DNA of 64,000 nt from contig NZ_VEGI01000003.1 of NCBI RefSeq assembly GCF_007679325.1, positions 62,001 through 126,000 of the forward strand. Direction: 5' to 3'. The first letter of the stretch is position 1; each line of letters starts with the position of its first letter. The translations under genes and the position numbers were made by a program. Below are positions 8,482 to 17,748 of the stretch, piece by piece. Under the pieces are notes generated by a model. That model ran no database searches, was not told the origin of the DNA, and saw only the letters and a program-made list of their open reading frames with translations. Origin of the DNA: Arthrobacter sp. U41 (GTDB taxonomy: Bacteria > Actinomycetota > Actinomycetes > Actinomycetales > Micrococcaceae).

Positions 8482-9537
8482 TCAAGGCATCAGCAGGACC
8501 TTGATGGCGCGGCGTTCGTCCATGGCGCGGTAGGCTTCCGGCGCTTCCTCCAGCGGCATCACGACGTCGAAGACGCGGCCCGGGTTGATGCTGCCGTCGA
8601 GGACGTCCGCCAGCAGTTCCGGGATGTAGGTCCGCGCCGGGGCCATGCCGCCGCCGATCGAGATGTTCGTGTCGAACAGGTAGCGCAGTGGGACCTCGCC
8701 GCCGCCGGTGGGGACGCCGACAAAGCCGAGCGCCCCGCCGGGGCGGGTGCTGTGCAGTGCCTGCTCCATGGACTCCTTGGTCCCGACACACTCCAGCACG
8801 GAATCGGCCAGCACTCCGCCCAGGAGTTCGCGGACCCTGGCGACGCCCTCGGCGCCGCGTTCTTCCACGATGTCGGTGGCACCGAACTCGCGGGCGATCG
8901 CCTGCCGGTCCGAGTGGCGGGACATCGCGATGATCCGCTCTGCCCCGAGCCGCTTGGCGGCCAGCACGCCGCAGAGTCCGACGGCGCCGTCGCCCACCAC
9001 CACAACGGTGCGGCCCGGGCCGGCTTTCGCGGCGAGGGCCGCATGGTGGCCGGTGGCCATCACATCGGAGAGCGTGAGCAGGCTCTTGCGGAGCGCGTCA
9101 TCCGGCTCGGTGATGCCGGGAACCTTGACGAGGGTGGAGTCGGCCAGCGGGACGCGGACCGCCTGGCCCTGGCCGCCGTCGATTACGTGCCCGGTGTCGT
9201 CCTTGCCGCCCCAGCCGGCCAGGTGCTCGCAGGCCACGGTGACACCGTTGCGGCACTGGGGGCAGGCCCCGCAGCTGACCACGAACGGCGCGATGACCAG
9301 GTCGCCGACCGCCAGGCCGGTGATCCCGGCGCCGATGCTCTCCACGGTGCCGATGAATTCGTGGCCGATCGCGGTGGGCCTGCGGGTGGGCTTCACGCCC
9401 CGGTAGGGCCACAGGTCCGAGCCGCAGACACAGGACGCGGTGACCTTCACCACGGCGTCGGTGGGCAGCTGGACGGTGGGGTAGTCGCGGTCTTCGACCC
9501 TGATGTCACCGGGGGCGTGGATGATCGTGGCGCGCAT
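8482..9537 (-). CDS. Zinc-dependent alcohol dehydrogenase (MDR family)
   Basis: A 351-residue medium-chain dehydrogenase. Catalytic zinc ligands are seen at Cys38 (CVCGSDLW) and His59-Glu60 (GHEF). A cysteine-rich structural-zinc lobe follows (CGACPQCRNGVTVACEH), and the NAD(P) site is VVVGDGAVGL. The length is typical. It oxidises an alcohol or reduces an aldehyde; the substrate is unknown. The upstream region (9538-9721) is shared with a divergent hydroxyacyl-CoA dehydrogenase gene and contains a tandem palindromic repeat. Confidence 0.9.
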   Translation of the reverse strand: MRATIIHAPGDIRVEDRDYPTVQLPTDAVVKVTASCVCGSDLWPYRGVKPTRRPTAIGHEFIGTVESIGAGITGLAVGDLVIAPFVVSCGACPQCRNGVTVACEHLAGWGGKDDTGHVIDGGQGQAVRVPLADSTLVKVPGITEPDDALRKSLLTLSDVMATGHHAALAAKAGPGRTVVVVGDGAVGLCGVLAAKRLGAERIIAMSRHSDRQAIAREFGATDIVEERGAEGVARVRELLGGVLADSVLECVGTKESMEQALHSTRPGGALGFVGVPTGGGEVPLRYLFDTNISIGGGMAPARTYIPELLADVLDGSINPGRVFDVVMPLEEAPEAYRAMDERRAIKVLLMP

Positions 9538-9625
9538 GGAGGCTCCTGAGGTTGCTGGCGGGCTTGGACCGAGTTTAGCCCTCCCTGCCGGCTGGCCCTT
9601 GTGCTTGCCCGGTGTCCTGGCCTTG

Positions 9626-9658
9626 TATTGATCGCCAAGGGGTATTGATCGCCAAGGG
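9626..9658. repeat. 17-bp tandem duplication, candidate operator
   Basis: The unit TATTGATCGCCAAGGG occurs at 9626 and again at 9643, immediately in tandem with a 17-bp period. Each unit contains the imperfect palindrome TTG-ATCGC-CAA. It lies about 65 bp before the hydroxyacyl-CoA dehydrogenase start and about 90 bp from the divergent alcohol dehydrogenase start. It could be a pair of regulator sites or a simple replication-slippage duplication. Confidence 0.5.
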
Positions 9659-9721
9659 CATCAGCACGAACAGCGTCCGCCCGGCCGCCGCAGCGTTGGC
9701 GGCCTCCTGAAAGGATCTGAC

Positions 9722-10582
9722 ATGACCTATGCGCTCCCCGCCAACATCGCGGACCGGCCCATAACAGTCATCGGTGGCGGAACCCTGGGCCGGCGCATCG
9801 CCCTGATGCTCTCGCTCCAGGGCGCCGAAGTGCGCGTCTACGACACCAGCCTGTCCGTGGCCAGGGCCGCGCTCGAATATATTGCCACCCAGCGCCACCG
9901 CGCCGTGGAGGAGCTCGGGGGCAATCCGGCGGTGCGGCTCGCGGCGACAGACAATCTCGTCGACGCCCTGCGGGATGCGTGGCTCGTGGTCGAGTCGGTT
10001 CCTGACAAGCTTGGCCTGAAGCAGGCAATCTTCGCTGACCTTGACCAGATGGCGGCCCCGGACGCCGTGCTGGCCAGTAACTCTTCGTCGTTCGCTTCCT
10101 CCGAGTTCATCGGGGGAGTGAACAGCCCGGAGCGTGTCCTGAACCTGCACTTCTATATGCCGCCGGACGTACGTTCGGTGGAGCTGATGTCCTGCGGTCA
10201 CACCGATCCGCGGATCATCGAGTTGCTGATGGCGGAGCTGCCCAAATATGCGCTGAAGCCGCACCGGGTGCGCAAGCAGAGTGCCGGCTTCATCTTCAAC
10301 CGGGTCTGGGCGGCCATCAAGCGCGAATCGCTCCTGGTCGTGGCCGAAGGCGTGGCGGAGCCGCAGGACGTGGACGCCTTGTTCGCCGACCTCTTCAAGT
10401 CCGAGATCACGCCGTTCCGATTTATGGATGAGGTGGGACTGGACGTGGTCCTCGACGTCGAGAACCACTACTGCGAGGTGGCCGGGATTGAGAACAAATC
10501 GGCCCCCATGCTGCAGGAATACATTGCCAAGGGCTGGCTGGGGGTCAGGAGCGGCCGCGGTTTCTACAACGACTACGCCTGA
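9722..10582 (+). CDS. 3-hydroxyacyl-CoA dehydrogenase family protein
   Basis: A 286-residue NAD-dependent dehydrogenase. The Rossmann start ITVIGGGTLGRRIALMLSLQ and the VVESVPDKLGLKQ and ASNSSSFASSEF blocks fit the 3-hydroxyacyl-CoA dehydrogenase superfamily. The catalytic histidine is probably in LNLHFYMPP, where typical FadB-type enzymes have HFFNP. The C-terminal helical domain (SAGFIFNRVWAAIKRE) is present. It could act on a hydroxyacyl-CoA or on a free hydroxy acid, as carnitine dehydrogenase and lambda-crystallin do. It heads the 9.7-19.5 kb catabolic block and converges on the SDR gene. Confidence 0.82.
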   Translation: MTYALPANIADRPITVIGGGTLGRRIALMLSLQGAEVRVYDTSLSVARAALEYIATQRHRAVEELGGNPAVRLAATDNLVDALRDAWLVVESVPDKLGLKQAIFADLDQMAAPDAVLASNSSSFASSEFIGGVNSPERVLNLHFYMPPDVRSVELMSCGHTDPRIIELLMAELPKYALKPHRVRKQSAGFIFNRVWAAIKRESLLVVAEGVAEPQDVDALFADLFKSEITPFRFMDEVGLDVVLDVENHYCEVAGIENKSAPMLQEYIAKGWLGVRSGRGFYNDYA

Positions 10583-10592
10583 CCCCGCGTTG
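10580..10592. repeat. Half copy of the 63-bp palindromic repeat
   Basis: The 13 bases TGACCCCGCGTTG match the right arm of the 63-bp palindromic element found at 34807, 37877, 54495 and 55251. The left arm is missing. The first three bases are the stop codon of the dehydrogenase gene. Probably a truncated or nascent copy, though chance is possible for 13 bases. Confidence 0.45.
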
Positions 10593-10593
10593 G

Positions 10594-11397
10594 TTAGATA
10601 CCCAGCGAAATGCCGCCGTCCACCCGCAGTTCGATGCCCGTGACGTAGGCCGATTCGTCGCTGGCCAGGAACACTGCGGCGTTGGCGACGTCCCAGGCGG
10701 TGCCCATGTGGCCCATGGGGACCTGGGCGTGCCGCTTCCTGAGCATTTCCTCACGCTGCCCGTCCGCGTAGGCTCCGGCCAGTTCGGCGGATTCCGTGAC
10801 CATCGGGGTTTCCATCAGGCCGGGAAGGATCGCGTTGACCCGGACGTGCTTGGCGGCGTATTCGGCGGCGGTGGTGCGGCTCAGGTGGTTGAGGGCCGCT
10901 TTGGAGGAGTAGTAGGTGGCGTACGGAACCCCGGTCCAGCGGATCCCCGCCAGCGAGGAGATGTTGATGATGGATCCGCCGCCCTGAGCCACCATGTGCG
11001 GGATGACGTGCTTCATGGTGAGGAAGGGGCCCTTGAGGTTGATGGCGTGGACGCGGTCCCACTCGGATTCGTCCAGTTCCACGACGCCGCCCACCTTGGC
11101 AATGCCGACGTTGTTGTCGAGGCCGTCGATCCGGCCGAATTCTGCGATGACGCCGGCGACCGCTTGGGCGACGGCGGTCGAGTCGGTGACATCGAAGGCC
11201 AGGTGCCGTGCGCGGCCGCCCTCGTCCAGGATCAGCTGCGCGGTCTCCTTGGCGGCCGCCTCGTTGACGTCCGTGCACACCACCGTGGCGCCTTCACGGG
11301 CAAACGCGATGGCGGTGGCCTTGCCGTTGCCCATGCCGGGCGCGCTGGATCCGGCACCTACCACGAGGGCGATTTTTCCTTCGAGTCTTTTGGACAT
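10594..11397 (-). CDS. Short-chain dehydrogenase/reductase
   Basis: A 267-residue classical SDR. The cofactor motif is GAGSSAPGMGNG. DNNVG occupies the NNAG position. The catalytic residues are in INISS (Ser147/148) and YYSSK (Tyr162, Lys166). The C-terminus FLASDESAYVTGIELRVDGG is typical. I start at MSKRLEGK (11397); a longer frame runs upstream into the ligase gene and was rejected. It is the distal gene of an operon led by the transporter, with 10 bp between it and the ligase gene. It probably oxidises a hydroxy intermediate. Confidence 0.9.
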   Translation of the reverse strand: MSKRLEGKIALVVGAGSSAPGMGNGKATAIAFAREGATVVCTDVNEAAAKETAQLILDEGGRARHLAFDVTDSTAVAQAVAGVIAEFGRIDGLDNNVGIAKVGGVVELDESEWDRVHAINLKGPFLTMKHVIPHMVAQGGGSIINISSLAGIRWTGVPYATYYSSKAALNHLSRTTAAEYAAKHVRVNAILPGLMETPMVTESAELAGAYADGQREEMLRKRHAQVPMGHMGTAWDVANAAVFLASDESAYVTGIELRVDGGISLGI

Positions 11398-11407
11398 TGC
11401 TGATCTC

Positions 11408-12970
11408 CTAGATCTTGGTTTTTTCGTCGCGCCAGAAGGCTGCGCGAATGTCTTTTTTGAGGACTTTCCCGTTGACGCTGCGGGGCAGGGAGGGGACAAG
11501 GTGCACGGATTTGGGCGCCCGGACGCTGCCCAGCTCCTGTTTGCAGAGCGCGATGAGTTCCTGTTCCGTGACGGAGCAGTTTTCGTTGAGCTCGACGACG
11601 GCGGTGACCGCCTCGCCCCAGTCCGGGTGCGGTGACCCGACCACCGCGCAGTCACGCACCGCCGGGTGGCCCCAGATGACCTGCTCCACCTCGCTCGGGT
11701 AGACGTTGAACCCGCCGGAAATGATGAGGTCGCGTCTCCGGTCCGTGAGGTGCAGGTAGCCCTCCTCGTCGAAGAGCCCGATATCGCCCGTGTGCAGCCA
11801 GCCGTCGCGGATGGCCAGCCGGGTCTGCTCGGGATTCTTGTAGTACCCCTTCATCACCAGGTCGCCCCGGACGCAAATCTCGCCGGGGGTTCCGGGCGGA
11901 AGCGCTACCCCGTCGTCATCGCGCACTTCGACCTCGACCAATGGGTACGGGCGGCCGCAGGAAGACAGCCGGGAATCGGGAGCGATGGCGCCGTCGACGA
12001 AGTGCTCGTCCGGGCGGAGGAACGTTACGGATGCGGGCGCCTCCATCTGTCCGTAGAGCTCCATCATCACCGGGCCGATCGCGGTGAGCGCCTGCCGGAG
12101 TTTCTCCACGGACATGGGCGCTGCCCCGTAGATGACGTACCGCAGTGAGGACAGTTCCCTGGGCGCTTCCTGCAGCACTTCCAGAAGCCGGTAGATGACG
12201 GTGGGCGGCAGGAACAGGTCAGTCACCCCGTAGTGCTCGATGGCGTCGAGCACGGCCTCCGGATTAGCTTTCGGGAGCACCACGACGGTACCGCCGCGGG
12301 CGGTGGCGGCCAGGCTGAGCAGCCCAGCGGTGTGGGTCATCGGTGCGGCGGCGAGGTTCACGATCGCGTCTTCGGAACCGTAGTGCGCAGCCATCATCAG
12401 GTGCGTCGCGAAGGCCGACAGGCTTCTGTTCGTGTTCATCACCCCCTTTGGCAGGCCCGTGGTGCCGCCCGTGGGGGCCAGCGAGACGACGTCGTCCGGG
12501 GAGGGACGGACGGCCGGCTTCGTGGCCGGGTGCGGTGCGGTCCACTCGGCGAAGGGGGTGTCCGCTGGCCGGGCGTCGCCAGATCCGAACTGGACCCACT
12601 GCCTGACGGCGGGAAGGCGGTCCCGCAGATGGCGGGCATCGCCGGCGAGGCTGGAATGGAAGATCACCATTTCCGCGTCGAACGCTTCAAGAAGCTGCGC
12701 GGTCTCGCCACTCGGGCTTGCCGGATTGGCGGGAATCCAGGTCAAACCGGAACGCCAGATACCCAGGACACAGATCCAGGCGAGCGGATCGTTGGGGGAG
12801 AGGACCGCAATCTTGGCCCCGGACGAGAGCCCGGATGCCAGAAGCGCATTGGCGATCCGGCAGGACAGCTCGCCGGCCTCGCGGAAGGTATAGGACGTGG
12901 CGCCCTGGACGTACGCGACGCCGTCGGGGTTGGACCGCCAGCCCCGGTCAAAGAATCCGATCACGCTCAC
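11408..12970 (-). CDS. AMP-forming acyl-CoA synthetase
   Basis: A 520-residue ANL-superfamily ligase that activates a carboxylic acid to its CoA thioester through an acyl-AMP. The P-loop-like motif is APTGGTTGLPKGVMNTN, and later motifs are ELYGQMEAP, GWLHTGDIGLFDEEGYLHL and DRRRDLIISGGFNVYPSEVE. The catalytic lysine is in NGKVLKKDIR. The start is GTG at 12970 and overlaps the stop of the transporter gene (GTGA). A frame running further upstream is only the shadow of the transporter. The substrate is probably the acid imported by that transporter. Confidence 0.9.
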   Translation of the reverse strand: MSVIGFFDRGWRSNPDGVAYVQGATSYTFREAGELSCRIANALLASGLSSGAKIAVLSPNDPLAWICVLGIWRSGLTWIPANPASPSGETAQLLEAFDAEMVIFHSSLAGDARHLRDRLPAVRQWVQFGSGDARPADTPFAEWTAPHPATKPAVRPSPDDVVSLAPTGGTTGLPKGVMNTNRSLSAFATHLMMAAHYGSEDAIVNLAAAPMTHTAGLLSLAATARGGTVVVLPKANPEAVLDAIEHYGVTDLFLPPTVIYRLLEVLQEAPRELSSLRYVIYGAAPMSVEKLRQALTAIGPVMMELYGQMEAPASVTFLRPDEHFVDGAIAPDSRLSSCGRPYPLVEVEVRDDDGVALPPGTPGEICVRGDLVMKGYYKNPEQTRLAIRDGWLHTGDIGLFDEEGYLHLTDRRRDLIISGGFNVYPSEVEQVIWGHPAVRDCAVVGSPHPDWGEAVTAVVELNENCSVTEQELIALCKQELGSVRAPKSVHLVPSLPRSVNGKVLKKDIRAAFWRDEKTKI

Positions 12971-14268
12971 TGCGGCAGTCCCGTCTTGTAGCTTTCCTTC
13001 AGCCTCAGGAAGACTGCCGTGGTGATCGCCGCGAGGATGGTCAGGTACCAACCGAAGACGTCGATCATCTGGGCGTCGGCCAGCCAGGTGGCGACGTACG
13101 GCCCGGTGCCGCCCACCAGGGCAACGCCGAGCGCGTAGGGCAGGCCGATTCCGGCGGCCCGGATCCGGGCGGGGAAGAGTTCGCACATCACGGCGGACGT
13201 GATGGACGTGTAGCAGGCCAGCAGCGTCAAAGCCGCCATCTGGACCAGGAGCAGGCTCAGGAAGCTGTTCTGGAGTGAGTTCAGCAGGGGAAGGGTCAGC
13301 AGGGTGAACCCGAGGCCGAAGGTCAGCAGCAGGGGTTTGCGGCCGATCCGGTCCGAGAGTATGCCCATAACGGGCTGCAGGATCGCGAAGTAGGACAGCG
13401 AGATCAGTGCCACCAGCAGACCGTCCTTCATGTCGAAGCCAACCGTGATGTGCGCGTACGTCGGCAGGTATGAGGTGAACACGTAGAAGAACAGGGTGGG
13501 GGCGGCGTTGATCGCGAAGACCAGGGCGCACTCCTTCGGGTGGGTGCGCATGAACTCGAAGACGGAAGGCTTCGGCGCGCGGGCCGCGCCCGGTCCGGAG
13601 CCGGGGTCATCTTCCCCGGTCACCAGCGTTTCCTCGGCGAACCGGCGGATGAACAGGCCGGCTGCCGCGCCGAGGGTGCCGATGGCGAACGGCACACGCC
13701 AGCCCCATTCGCGCATGGCCTCATCCGGCAGGGCCGCGACCAGCAGGGCCACTGAGCTGATTGCGGCGAGGTTGCCCAGCGTTGCCCCGATGTACAGGAA
13801 GCTGGAGAAGAATCCACGGCGCCCGTCCGGTGCGGACTCCACCAGGAACGTCGAGGAGGCGGCAAACTCGCCTCCGGTGGAAAGCCCCTGCAGGAGCCGG
13901 GCAAGCACCAGGATCATGGGCGAGAGCACCCCCACCTGGTCGTAGGTGGGCGCAATGGCGACGAGGAGGCTGCCGACGCCCATAAGCATCACCGTCCCGG
14001 TGAGCGCCTTCTTCCGGCCGAACCGGTCGGCAACAATGCCGCCCAGGAAACCGCCCAGGGGACGCATGAAGAAGCCGACGGCGAAGATCGCCATGGCGCT
14101 GAGCAGCGGGACAATGGGATCGCCCGTCTTGGGAAAGAACTGGGCGGAAAAGTACAGGGCCAGCATGGAGTAGACGTACCAATCGAACCATTCAACGATG
14201 TTTCCGACGGTGGCGGCCGCCAGTTGGCGTGCCCTGCTGACAGGTGGTGCGGCGGTGATGACGCTCAT
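12967..14268 (-). CDS. MFS transporter, metabolite:H+ symporter (MHS) type
   Basis: A 433-residue, twelve-helix permease. The signature VGNIVEWFDWYVYSMLALYF at the N-terminus and the loop FMRPLGGFLGGIVADRFGRK are hallmarks of MHS transporters such as KgtP, ShiA and ProP. These import organic acids or osmolytes with protons. It is the first gene of the operon transporter, acyl-CoA ligase, SDR, with a GTGA overlap to the ligase. An inverted repeat lies 26-52 bp upstream of the ATG. Confidence 0.9.
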   Translation of the reverse strand: MSVITAAPPVSRARQLAAATVGNIVEWFDWYVYSMLALYFSAQFFPKTGDPIVPLLSAMAIFAVGFFMRPLGGFLGGIVADRFGRKKALTGTVMLMGVGSLLVAIAPTYDQVGVLSPMILVLARLLQGLSTGGEFAASSTFLVESAPDGRRGFFSSFLYIGATLGNLAAISSVALLVAALPDEAMREWGWRVPFAIGTLGAAAGLFIRRFAEETLVTGEDDPGSGPGAARAPKPSVFEFMRTHPKECALVFAINAAPTLFFYVFTSYLPTYAHITVGFDMKDGLLVALISLSYFAILQPVMGILSDRIGRKPLLLTFGLGFTLLTLPLLNSLQNSFLSLLLVQMAALTLLACYTSITSAVMCELFPARIRAAGIGLPYALGVALVGGTGPYVATWLADAQMIDVFGWYLTILAAITTAVFLRLKESYKTGLPQ

Positions 14269-14293
14269 CCGGTTGCTCCCAGATCCGATGGTC

Positions 14294-14320
14294 CCGGACG
14301 ATCCATGGTGCGTCGTCCGG
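14294..14320. promoter_or_regulatory. Inverted repeat upstream of the transporter operon
   Basis: CCGGACGA (14294-14301) and TCGTCCGG (14313-14320) form a perfect 8-bp inverted repeat with an 11-bp spacer. It sits 26-52 bp before the transporter start and 118 bp beyond the PucR-type regulator's stop. A plausible regulator site, perhaps for that PucR protein; no direct proof. Confidence 0.4.
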
Positions 14321-14437
14321 ACGGTCAGGTCGCGGTTCAGCAGATCATCCGGCTGTGATGCAAACCACGTTACGGAGCGCCCGGCTCCCCGGACTATGGA
14401 GCCAGCTCAAAGGGACTCCGGCCGCCGTTGTGGATTC

Positions 14438-15580
14438 CTACAACCAGTCCGCGGATGCCTCCTGGCATGCCTCGAAAGCCCAGCAGAGCTCGACGATGGT
14501 GTCCGTGGCGTCCAGCCGCGCACCGGTGGCCTGCTCGAATTTCTGCAGGCGGTAGCGGAGGGTGTTTTCGTGCACCGACAGGGCTTTGGCCGCTGCGGAA
14601 ATCCGGCGGTCATGGTCCAAGTAGCTCCGCACCGAAGCCAGCACGATCCGGCCGAAGTCGGCGTCGTCGACAAAAGGGGCCAGGTAGCGCTGGCGCAGCA
14701 CGGCCGTGACATCCGGATCACCGGCGGCCGTCCGCCAGGTCAGGTCCTCCAGGGAGAACACGCCGCCCGCCGGGCGTTTCCAGGCGGCAGCGAAGACCCG
14801 GTCGGCTGCCGCTTTGGAGCGGGGCAGCTCGGAGAGCGGAAGAGCGGGACCCAGTGCGATGGTGGCGGTGTCCCCGGGGTCCGGCCGGCGGGCGGTGAAT
14901 CCGACGACGTCGCCCGCCCGCAACGTCAGGACACCGTCGCCGGTGGATACTCGTCCGGCCAGGACGCGCAGCAGTTCATCGGGTGAAGACCCGGGCCGGG
15001 GCCGGGCGTGCAGGGCGTGGAAGGAGCGCTGGGGGTCGATCCCAAAGTCCGACGAGCGGGTGCGCAGCTCGCTGTCCGCGAGTGACCCGGCCAGGACGGC
15101 GCGCAGGTAGTCCTGCCGCAGCTCATGGTCCCGCACGGCCTGCTGGACGCTGCTTTCCCGGTACGAGTGGACCAGTGCGGCCGTGTAGGAGTCGCTGACG
15201 CCCCAGAGGACCCGGTGCGCCGCGAGGACTTCGCGGTCGCCGAGGCCCAGTTCGTGGGCGATGTCGAGGAAGCGGTCCTGGATCACGGCCATGGACAGCC
15301 GGTACCCCCGCAAAACGTCCTCGATGCGCAGGCCCTGGTGGAACCGGACCTGGGCCACCCGGGCCTCTACCGCGAGTTCCGACGATGCCGGCACCACGCC
15401 GGACTTCACCGCGTGGATGGCCATGCGCAGATTCTGCTCGACGGAGGAGCTGATATCCGTTTCGGCGACGCCGCGGTAGCCGGGCACCTCGTCGAGGCAC
15501 CGCTGAACGCTGTTTCGTTTCAGGTATTGCAGGTCACGGAACAGCAGATCCGCGACGCTTTCAATGCTGGATTCAGGCAA
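14438..15580 (-). CDS. PucR-family transcriptional regulator
   Basis: About 380 residues with a C-terminal PucR helix-turn-helix (RRISAAAKALSVHENTLRYR). The N-terminal part is a ligand/GGDEF-like helical region (FHQGLRIEDVLRGYRLSMAV) of the CdaR/PucR type. I take the TTG at 15580 as start because the longer frame runs through a neighbouring gene and the ATG candidate there is shadow. It overlaps the 3' end of the small gene at 15573-15779 by 8 bp, so the two are translationally linked. It probably controls the flanking catabolic genes. Confidence 0.82.
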   Translation of the reverse strand: MPESSIESVADLLFRDLQYLKRNSVQRCLDEVPGYRGVAETDISSSVEQNLRMAIHAVKSGVVPASSELAVEARVAQVRFHQGLRIEDVLRGYRLSMAVIQDRFLDIAHELGLGDREVLAAHRVLWGVSDSYTAALVHSYRESSVQQAVRDHELRQDYLRAVLAGSLADSELRTRSSDFGIDPQRSFHALHARPRPGSSPDELLRVLAGRVSTGDGVLTLRAGDVVGFTARRPDPGDTATIALGPALPLSELPRSKAAADRVFAAAWKRPAGGVFSLEDLTWRTAAGDPDVTAVLRQRYLAPFVDDADFGRIVLASVRSYLDHDRRISAAAKALSVHENTLRYRLQKFEQATGARLDATDTIVELCWAFEACQEASADWL

Positions 15581-15779
15581 TGTCCGCCTCGCACCATACT
15601 TCTGTTCCGTCGGCCTTGTGGAGCATGGCGCGGTCGGCGGAGAACCAATACCTGACCCAGAGAATCTGTCCGTCCGGGGTGGCGAGCTCCACGGTTGCCA
15701 CGGCCGGTGCACGGCCGGGCCGGCGCACCGTAACGGGTGCGCCGGCCGCTAAGCCAAGCCAGTTGGTGACCCACACCAT
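15573..15779 (-). CDS. Conserved-looking 68-residue protein between thiolase and regulator
   Basis: A small protein, MVWVTNWLGLAAGAPVTVRR, then VATVELATPDGQILWVRYW and KADGTEVWCEADIA. The strand-rich pattern suggests a small beta fold. It lies 15 bp after the thiolase gene and its end overlaps the PucR start by 8 bp, so all three are probably one transcript. I do not recognise the family. The tight packing and sensible amino-acid composition argue that it is real. Confidence 0.55.
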   Translation of the reverse strand: MVWVTNWLGLAAGAPVTVRRPGRAPAVATVELATPDGQILWVRYWFSADRAMLHKADGTEVWCEADIA

Positions 15780-15794
15780 GTCCGCGGGTTGCGC

Positions 15795-16991
15795 CTAGAC
15801 CGCTTCGAGAACACTGACGTAGTTGGCGATGCCCACCCCGCCCATGTTCTGTACGGCAGCGCGGCGGGCCGCGGGCAGCTGCATGTCGCCCGCGGTACCG
15901 GTGAGCTGCATTGCCGCGATGACGTGTTGCGAGACGCCGGTGGCGCCCACGGGGTGGCCCTTGGCCTTGAGCCCGCCGGAGACGTTGACGGGCAGCTTGC
16001 CGTCCTTGAACACCCAGCCTTCCGTGATGGCACGGGATCCCTGACCCGGTTCGGTCAGCCCCATCGCCTCGTACATCAGCAGCTCGGCGATGGTGAAGCA
16101 GTCGTGCACCTCGGCGAAGTCCAGCTCCTCAAGCCCGACGCCGGCCATGCCCAGCGCTCGCTGCCACGAGGCGCGGGTTGCGTTGAACGCGGTGGGGTCC
16201 CGGCGTTCGGTGGGGAAGAAATCGTTCGCGTGGCCGAACCCGGCGAGCCGCACCGGCGCGGTAGCCCCGCCGGTCGGCGAGACGGACAGCACGACGGCGG
16301 CGGCGCCATCGGACACCGGCGAGCAGTCGGTGCGGCGCAGCGGGTCCGCGACCATCGGGTTCTTGTCCGAAACGGTGCGGCAGAACTCCTCTCCGAGGTC
16401 CTTGCGGAGCTGGGCGTAGGGGTTGTCCACGCCGTTGCGGTGGTTCTTCGCGGCGATGGTGCCCAGGACGTCCGACAGGTTTCCTGCGCCAGCGCCATAG
16501 CGCTTCTCGTAGTGCTTGGCCACCTCGGCGAAGAGGCCCGTGAACCCGGTGCTGGAGGCCTTGCCGGCCATGTCGTAGTCCGCGCCCAGCAGGGCAGCGC
16601 CCACCACGTCCGCGCCCGCATGGGTCATCTTTTCGGCGCCGATTACGAGGACAGTCTTCGCGGTACCGGCCAGGAGCGACTTGGTGCCCTGCTGGAACGC
16701 GGCGGATCCGGAGGCGCAGGCGTTCTCGACCCGGGTGGATGGGACGTTAGCCAGCTGCTCGGAGACCTGCAGGGCCAGCGAGGACGGGAACGCCAGCGGC
16801 ATCATGCCGGAGTTGAACTGGCCGAGGTAGATTTCGTCGATCTGGCCCGGTTCGATCCCGGCGTTGCCGATCGCTTCCGTGGCGACCTGGACGATCAGGG
16901 ATTCGAGGGTCTCATCAGTGAGTTTGCCGAATCGGCTGTGGCCCCAACCGGTTAGCAGGACGTCTTTGCCGAACTGTTCGCGCAGGCTCAT
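15795..16991 (-). CDS. Thiolase / acetyl-CoA C-acyltransferase (SCP2-type)
   Basis: A 398-residue thiolase. The nucleophilic cysteine is Cys92 in [12 protein letters not shown]. Later motifs are [11 protein letters not shown] (histidine), and [14 protein letters not shown]. The second cysteine of classical thiolases is replaced by the [11 protein letters not shown] region seen in SCP2/lipid-transfer-like thiolases. It would cleave a 3-oxoacyl-CoA to acetyl-CoA plus a shortened acyl-CoA. Its ATG overlaps the stop of the CoA-transferase B gene (ATGA), so the two-subunit transferase and thiolase act in sequence. Confidence 0.9.
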   Translation of the reverse strand: MSLREQFGKDVLLTGWGHSRFGKLTDETLESLIVQVATEAIGNAGIEPGQIDEIYLGQFNSGMMPLAFPSSLALQVSEQLANVPSTRVENACASGSAAFQQGTKSLLAGTAKTVLVIGAEKMTHAGADVVGAALLGADYDMAGKASSTGFTGLFAEVAKHYEKRYGAGAGNLSDVLGTIAAKNHRNGVDNPYAQLRKDLGEEFCRTVSDKNPMVADPLRRTDCSPVSDGAAAVVLSVSPTGGATAPVRLAGFGHANDFFPTERRDPTAFNATRASWQRALGMAGVGLEELDFAEVHDCFTIAELLMYEAMGLTEPGQGSRAITEGWVFKDGKLPVNVSGGLKAKGHPVGATGVSQHVIAAMQLTGTAGDMQLPAARRAAVQNMGGVGIANYVSVLEAV

Positions 16992-17716
16992 GCGGTGGCT
17001 CCTTCAAGGGTGCTGCTGTCAAGGGTGTTGCTGTCAGGGGTGGGGGACGCGTCGGGGGACGGGGCGACGTCGAACTCGGCCTCTGTCTTTTCGCGGATTT
17101 CCTCCACGGTGACGCCGGGGGCGAGGCGGGTCAGCGTGAGCCGGCGGACGCCGCCGGTTTCCTGGTCAGGCTTCACCAGGTCGAATACCGCGAGGTCGCT
17201 GATGATCCGGTCCACGCAGCTCAGGCCGGTGAGGGGCAGGGTGCATTCCTTGACGATCTTGGCGGTGCCGTCCTTGGCGTTGTGCTCCGTGAGGACCACC
17301 ACGCGCGGGGTGCCGGCGACGAGGTCCATGGCGCCGCCCATGCCCTTGACCATCTTGCCGGGGATGGTCCAGTTGGCGAGGTCGCCGGCGCCGGAGACCT
17401 GCATGGCGCCCAGGATGGCGACCTTGACGTGCCCGCCGCGGATCATGCCGAAGGACGTGGCGGAGTCGAAGATGCTGCCGCCGGGCAGGACCGTGACGGT
17501 CTGCTTGCCGGCGTTGATGAGGTCCGCGTCCTCCTCGCCCTCGTAGGGGAACGGGCCCATGCCGAGCAGGCCGTTTTCGCTCTGCAGGACAACGCGGACG
17601 CCGTCGCGCAGGTTGTTGGCGACCAGCGTGGGGATGCCGATGCCGAGGTTGACGTAGTCGCCGTCGTTGAGTTCTTCGGCCGCGATGGCAGCCATTTCAT
17701 TCCGGGTCCAAGCCAT
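16988..17716 (-). CDS. scoB: 3-oxoacid CoA-transferase subunit B
   Basis: A 242-residue beta subunit. The catalytic glutamate is Glu47 in [26 protein letters not shown] and [13 protein letters not shown] are typical. With subunit A it moves CoA from succinyl-CoA to a 3-oxo acid such as acetoacetate or 3-oxoadipate; sequence alone does not separate these. It follows subunit A after 32 bp and overlaps the thiolase start. The Asp/Pro/Ser-rich C-terminal tail (about 25 residues) is longer than usual and contains a short [14 protein letters not shown] internal duplication. Confidence 0.88.
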   Translation of the reverse strand: MAWTRNEMAAIAAEELNDGDYVNLGIGIPTLVANNLRDGVRVVLQSENGLLGMGPFPYEGEEDADLINAGKQTVTVLPGGSIFDSATSFGMIRGGHVKVAILGAMQVSGAGDLANWTIPGKMVKGMGGAMDLVAGTPRVVVLTEHNAKDGTAKIVKECTLPLTGLSCVDRIISDLAVFDLVKPDQETGGVRRLTLTRLAPGVTVEEIREKTEAEFDVAPSPDASPTPDSNTLDSSTLEGATA

Positions 17717-17748
17717 GGTGATTCTCCTGAGGAAAGTAGGGGCGGCGC

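Noticed and set aside
12971..13531. N-terminal extension of the acyl-CoA ligase
   Set aside because: It is a shadow of the transporter gene; the ligase starts at GTG 12970.
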